DNA from: Gammaproteobacteria bacterium | GTDB lineage: Bacteria > Pseudomonadota > Gammaproteobacteria > Pseudomonadales > Pseudomonadaceae | NCBI GenBank assembly: GCA_012735335.1 | Contig: JAAYHO010000275.1 | Coordinates: 1 to 8,617 of the forward strand | Direction of reading: 5' to 3' | Length of the DNA stretch: 8,617 bases | Part shown: positions 6,618 through 8,617 of the stretch, piece by piece | How positions within the stretch are numbered: position 1 is the stretch's first letter | How the letters are laid out: each line of letters opens with the position of its first letter | Position numbers and translations under genes: made by a program | The notes under the pieces: generated by a model | What the model was told of the DNA's origin: nothing | The model's database searches: none | What the model saw: only the letters and a program-made list of their open reading frames with translations

Positions 6618-6648
6618 CACCTAAAAGTGGGTACCCCACCGAAAAGTG
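6618..6648. promoter_or_regulatory. Tandem-repeat and palindrome cluster, candidate HxlR operator
   Basis: Two copies of CACC(T/G)AAAAGTG lie at 6618-6629 and 6637-6648, exactly 19 bases apart. Each is a CAC-N6-GTG dyad, and between them their inner ends form a perfect GTGGG-TAC-CCCAC inverted repeat (6627-6639). The cluster is 30 bases upstream of the HxlR start and next to a TAAATT that could be its -10. Bacillus HxlR binds tandem direct repeats, which makes this a good autoregulatory operator candidate. Confidence 0.55.
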
Positions 6649-6728
6649 CCTGCTTTCCCAGGGAATGGGACCTTGCTAGCGTTGTAGCGCACCCAATGCA
6701 TTGTCGCAACCCGATGGAGGGTAAGATC

Positions 6729-6965
6729 ATGAAAACCAAAGCGGTGTTCTATCACGCAGGCTGCCCGGTCTGCCTGGCAGCCGAAGACAATGTGGCACAG
6801 GCAATCGACCCGGCCCGATACGATCTGGAGGTGGTGCATCTGGGCGCCGACCGGGCACGCCTCGCCGAAGCCGAATCGGCAGGCGTAAAATCAGTACCGG
6901 CCCTGGTACTGGATGGCCAGCCGTTCCATATCAACTTCGGCGCCAGCCTGGCTGATCTGAAGTAG
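6729..6965 (+). CDS. Small thioredoxin-fold/glutaredoxin-like protein with CPVC motif
   Basis: This 78-residue predicted cytosolic thiol-disulfide protein opens with strand KAVFYHAG and the redox motif CPVC (C12, C15), followed by helix 1. A second strand is LEVVHLG. The cis-proline loop is SVPALVLDG (P57), and the end is HINFGASLADLK. This is a minimal thioredoxin/glutaredoxin fold with both active-site cysteines and the cis-proline in place, so it could reduce disulfides or act in redox signalling. The partner is unknown. The start at 6729 is chosen because GGAGGG lies 8-13 bases upstream. An upstream in-frame ATG at 6627 lies inside the operator-like repeats and has no ribosome site. It is divergent from the HxlR-type regulator, which probably controls it. 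Confidence 0.85.
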   Translation: MKTKAVFYHAGCPVCLAAEDNVAQAIDPARYDLEVVHLGADRARLAEAESAGVKSVPALVLDGQPFHINFGASLADLK

Positions 6966-6974
6966 ATGAAGTGG

Positions 6975-7013
6975 GGGGGCAGATGACGCCGAGGAGGGTG
7001 TTCATCTGGCCCC
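6975..7013. repeat. Hairpin between convergent thioredoxin-like and tehB genes
   Basis: GGGG-CAGATGA and TCATCTG-G-CCCC form an 11-base-pair stem with one bulged G and a loop of about 15 bases. It lies in the 78-base gap between the stop of the plus-strand thioredoxin-like gene and the stop of the minus-strand tehB. Neither strand has a clear T-run after the stem, so it is not a textbook terminator, but the position fits a shared transcript-end structure. Confidence 0.4.
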
Positions 7014-7043
7014 GTCAGGCACTCACCGAAGCTTTAATGCCCA

Positions 7044-7610
7044 CTAGCCGGGCTTGCGGGCCAGCATGGTTGCAAACTGCAGTCGCAGACCATTGTGCAT
7101 GGTACCCACGTCTTCGTTGTACTTGACCAGCTCCCAGCCCTCGTAAGCCTCACGCAACTGCCCTGCTGCAAAGGTAAAAGGGAAGCGGACTGGGCAGGGA
7201 GTTTCAGCAGTATCCATGGCGCAAACGATCAGGTTATAGCCACCGGGCAGAGTGCGTTCTTGCATATCAGCGATAACCGCACCGACAAGCGCCGGATTGA
7301 GAAACATCAAGGTTACAGTGCAGGCAATAAAGCCATAATCCTGACCAAGCTCGGCATTATTGATGTCATACACCTGAGCCTTGATATTGGTAATCCCCTC
7401 TTCGCTCACAATCTGCTGAAGCATATCAATGGCTGCGGGGTTGTTGTCCACTGCGGTCACATCAAAGCCAAGCTGGCTCAGGTATAAAGCATTTCGCCCG
7501 TTGGAGCAGCCCATGTCCAGCGCGCTGCACGGCGCAACGACCTTGCATGCCTCAACCACCTCACTGTGCGCAGGGTTCAAACCGTAACGGCTATTGATAT
7601 CAGATGTCAT
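7044..7610 (-). CDS. tehB: TehB-like SAM-dependent methyltransferase, tellurite resistance
   Basis: This 188-residue cytosolic methyltransferase has strong TehB signatures throughout: YGLNPAHSEVVEA near the N-terminus, motif I LDMGCSNGRN (31-40), VTAVDNNP with D55 as the SAM ribose-binding acidic residue, VTLMFLNP, then GGYNLIVCAMDT and YEGWELVKYNEDVG. TehB methylates tellurite or selenite species in Escherichia coli and gives resistance. Motif I has Ser36 where E. coli TehB has Gly. The segment just before the last strand is several residues shorter (EDVGTMHNGLRLQF), which explains the length against about 197 in E. coli. A GGAG ribosome site precedes the start. No tehA is visible nearby, so it stands alone. 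The native substrate in this organism is unproven. Confidence 0.9.
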   Translation of the reverse strand: MTSDINSRYGLNPAHSEVVEACKVVAPCSALDMGCSNGRNALYLSQLGFDVTAVDNNPAAIDMLQQIVSEEGITNIKAQVYDINNAELGQDYGFIACTVTLMFLNPALVGAVIADMQERTLPGGYNLIVCAMDTAETPCPVRFPFTFAAGQLREAYEGWELVKYNEDVGTMHNGLRLQFATMLARKPG

Positions 7611-7663
7611 CGTGTTCGCTCCGCCTTGAATGAGGCCTTGTATGCTACTACTTTTCAGGCGCA

Positions 7664-7675
7664 GCTGAGGTCAGC
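7664..7675. repeat. Short perfect palindrome GCTGA-GG-TCAGC upstream of tehB
   Basis: A 5-2-5 inverted repeat lies 54-65 bases upstream of the tehB start codon, in the gap between tehB and the ParE-like toxin. It could be an operator for tehB, but no regulator or promoter was recognised with it and short palindromes arise by chance. Confidence 0.2.
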
Positions 7676-7697
7676 AGCCAAAGCGTTCGAGACGAAC

Positions 7698-7712
7698 CAG
7701 CCGGTCCGGCTG
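7698..7712. repeat. GC-rich palindrome CAGCCGG-T-CCGGCTG downstream of the toxin gene
   Basis: A perfect 7-1-7 inverted repeat lies just beyond the toxin stop codon. On the plus strand it is followed by an A-rich spacer and five Ts, on the minus strand by no T-run. No plus-strand gene precedes it, so its role as a terminator for the minus-strand toxin operon is uncertain. It may only be a transcript-end hairpin. Confidence 0.35.
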
Positions 7713-7722
7713 CAATAAATTT

Positions 7723-8034
7723 TTATGTACTTTTCAGTTCGAGCTCCTCAGCTCGAAGCATCTCACTGCCACGACGAACTGTAAGCACAGAAATTTTTCG
7801 GGCGCGCTCATCAATGCCGTAAATTACTCGGTAGGCGCCGTAGACGATTTCTCGTATTCGCTCAATACCAACCTCAGGAACTTTGCGCCCGCTCTTCGGA
7901 TGCGACTTCAGGCGCTCTACCGATTCGAATAATCCGTCCACCCAAGCCTCTGCTGCTGAAGGCTTGTCCAAAGCTATATAGCTGGCAATTTCACTGACGC
8001 GTTCAAGTGCAAGCGGAGACCATTCCAGATTCAC
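7723..8034 (-). CDS. ParE/RelE-family toxin of a type II toxin-antitoxin module
   Basis: This 103-residue protein shows the ParE/RelE layout: strand LEWSPLALERVSEIASYI, a second helix around KPSAAEAWVDGLFESVERL, the loop HPKSGRKVPE, then RIREIVYGAYRVIYGI and a last strand, KISVLTVRRGSEM. ParE toxins poison DNA gyrase and RelE toxins cleave ribosome-bound mRNA. The sequence with GRKVPE and IREIVYGAYRVIY is closer to ParE, but the target is not established here. The start codon overlaps the antitoxin stop by four bases (ATGA), so translation is coupled. The local sequence looks less GC-rich than the siderophore operon, consistent with a mobile or recently acquired module. Confidence 0.88.
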   Translation of the reverse strand: MNLEWSPLALERVSEIASYIALDKPSAAEAWVDGLFESVERLKSHPKSGRKVPEVGIERIREIVYGAYRVIYGIDERARKISVLTVRRGSEMLRAEELELKST

Positions 8035-8312
8035 TGACGCAAATTCCTCAAAATCATATCCTTTGCTTGGGCATGAGGAACGCCTTCGCCCGCCTCAATC
8101 TGCGCCTCCGAACGATGGATATCTTCGAGCAGCTCCAAACGCTCTTGCATGCGTTGATACTCATGCACACTGACTAGAACCGCCACTCCACGGCCGCGCT
8201 GGGTCAGCACCATAGGGCGCTGGGTCTCGTTTACCTGCTTCACGAATGATGCAATTCCTGCCCGAAAATCCGACAAAGGGCGAATATCTTCATCAACTCT
8301 GAGCTTTGACAT
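8031..8312 (-). CDS. Phd/YefM-family antitoxin
   Basis: This 93-residue antitoxin has an N-terminal DNA-binding Phd/YefM domain: IRPLSDFRAGIASFVKQVNE, then RPMVLTQRGRGVAVLVSVHEYQRM. Its C-terminal helix (about 55-93, ERLELLEDIHRSEAQIEAGE onward) is the part expected to wrap and neutralise the toxin. Order antitoxin-then-toxin with a four-base overlap is typical of such operons. Family members repress their own promoter, more strongly when bound to toxin. Three evenly spaced GTAC words lie just upstream of this start and are the likely operator. No convincing Shine-Dalgarno site was seen before the ATG. Confidence 0.88.
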   Translation of the reverse strand: MSKLRVDEDIRPLSDFRAGIASFVKQVNETQRPMVLTQRGRGVAVLVSVHEYQRMQERLELLEDIHRSEAQIEAGEGVPHAQAKDMILRNLRQ

Positions 8313-8323
8313 GGCAACATACC

Positions 8324-8351
8324 GTACAAATGGAAGTACACCTGATCGTAC
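8324..8351. promoter_or_regulatory. GTAC triplet at 12-base spacing, candidate antitoxin operator
   Basis: GTAC occurs at 8324-8327, 8336-8339 and 8348-8351, with starts exactly 12 bases apart. Each word is self-complementary. The array starts 11 bases upstream of the antitoxin start codon. Phd-type antitoxins bind short palindromes repeated in their promoter, so this is a good candidate for cooperative autorepression. The -35 and -10 elements could not be assigned. Confidence 0.5.
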
Positions 8352-8617
8352 TCCCAGAGGATTTGGTATGCAATCGCTGGGGCCGGTGAGCAGCTGACCG
8401 TAGCGCTAGCCCTGAGCACGTGTAGGATGCGCGGCTGGATCGCTCAATTGTCGGACAGGCGCTTTGCATTTGCTTGATCTCTTACGCCGAGAAGCCACCG
8501 CCAGGGAGCCAGCAGCTTCCAGGTTGCGCTATAGGCACCCCTGAGAGTCAAACTGCGCGTACCGGCAGCGCATTCCCTTTGTAGGAAACCGATGTTACAT
8601 AGGTGCAGCCACTCAGC
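8352..8617. other. Stretch without a firm gene; possible partial minus-strand frame at the right edge
   Basis: No complete gene, RNA gene or repeat was recognised in these 266 bases. On the minus strand an open frame without visible start runs from the right edge to a stop at 8444-8446 (57 codons). It includes GAYSATWKLLAPWRWLLG, a composition that could be the end of a membrane-associated protein. A second minus frame, ending at 8548-8550, begins LSGCTYVTSVSYKG, which resembles a lipobox. They overlap in different frames, so at most one is real, and neither is called as a gene. Confidence 0.25.

Noticed and set aside
6627..6728. Longer start for the thioredoxin-like protein at 6627
   Set aside because: It begins inside the operator-like repeat without a ribosome site. 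The thioredoxin fold and GGAGGG both support 6729.
7095..7487. Plus-strand open frame of 130 codons
   Set aside because: It is antisense to tehB and shows no domain.
7611..8617. Integron cassette carrying the toxin-antitoxin pair
   Set aside because: No attC core site or paired cassette ends could be identified on either side.

Overview
The window looks like chromosomal DNA of a moderately GC-rich gammaproteobacterium, most likely a Pseudomonas or Halopseudomonas relative. This is inferred from gene families, Shine-Dalgarno style and base composition, not from a marker gene. Everything from base 1 to about 6590 is on the minus strand. One thioredoxin-like gene follows on plus, then a tellurite-resistance methyltransferase and a toxin-antitoxin pair on minus. 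No rRNA, tRNA, CRISPR array or insertion sequence was recognised.

Iron-uptake block (1-4516, read right to left). An OmpR/CpxR-like response regulator without a neighbouring kinase is followed by a 100-base spacer carrying a Fur-box-like site and a separate palindrome. Next comes a 690-residue TonB-dependent outer-membrane receptor of the catecholate siderophore type. It is followed, 23 and 21 bases apart, by a SAM-dependent methyltransferase with a regulatory domain and by a periplasmic siderophore-binding protein. The binding-protein gene appears broken by an internal deletion plus frameshift, so the uptake route may be impaired in this strain. An assembly error is the alternative.

Secreted-ribonuclease block (4597-6588). 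It contains an HxlR-type regulator, a small exported LprI/DUF1311 protein, and an exported ribonuclease of the RNase Sa/barnase type. One base after the ribonuclease comes a barstar-like immunity protein carrying an additional C-terminal half of unknown role. The ribonuclease and its inhibitor are the clearest toxin-immunity pair in the window.

Redox and accessory block (6589-8617). A 78-residue CxxC thioredoxin-fold protein is divergent from the HxlR gene, and a tandem-repeat operator candidate lies between them. Then come TehB (no TehA visible) and a Phd/YefM-ParE type II toxin-antitoxin operon. Its upstream region has three GTAC words spaced exactly 12 bases apart. The last 300 bases hold no firm gene; only a possible partial frame runs off the right edge.
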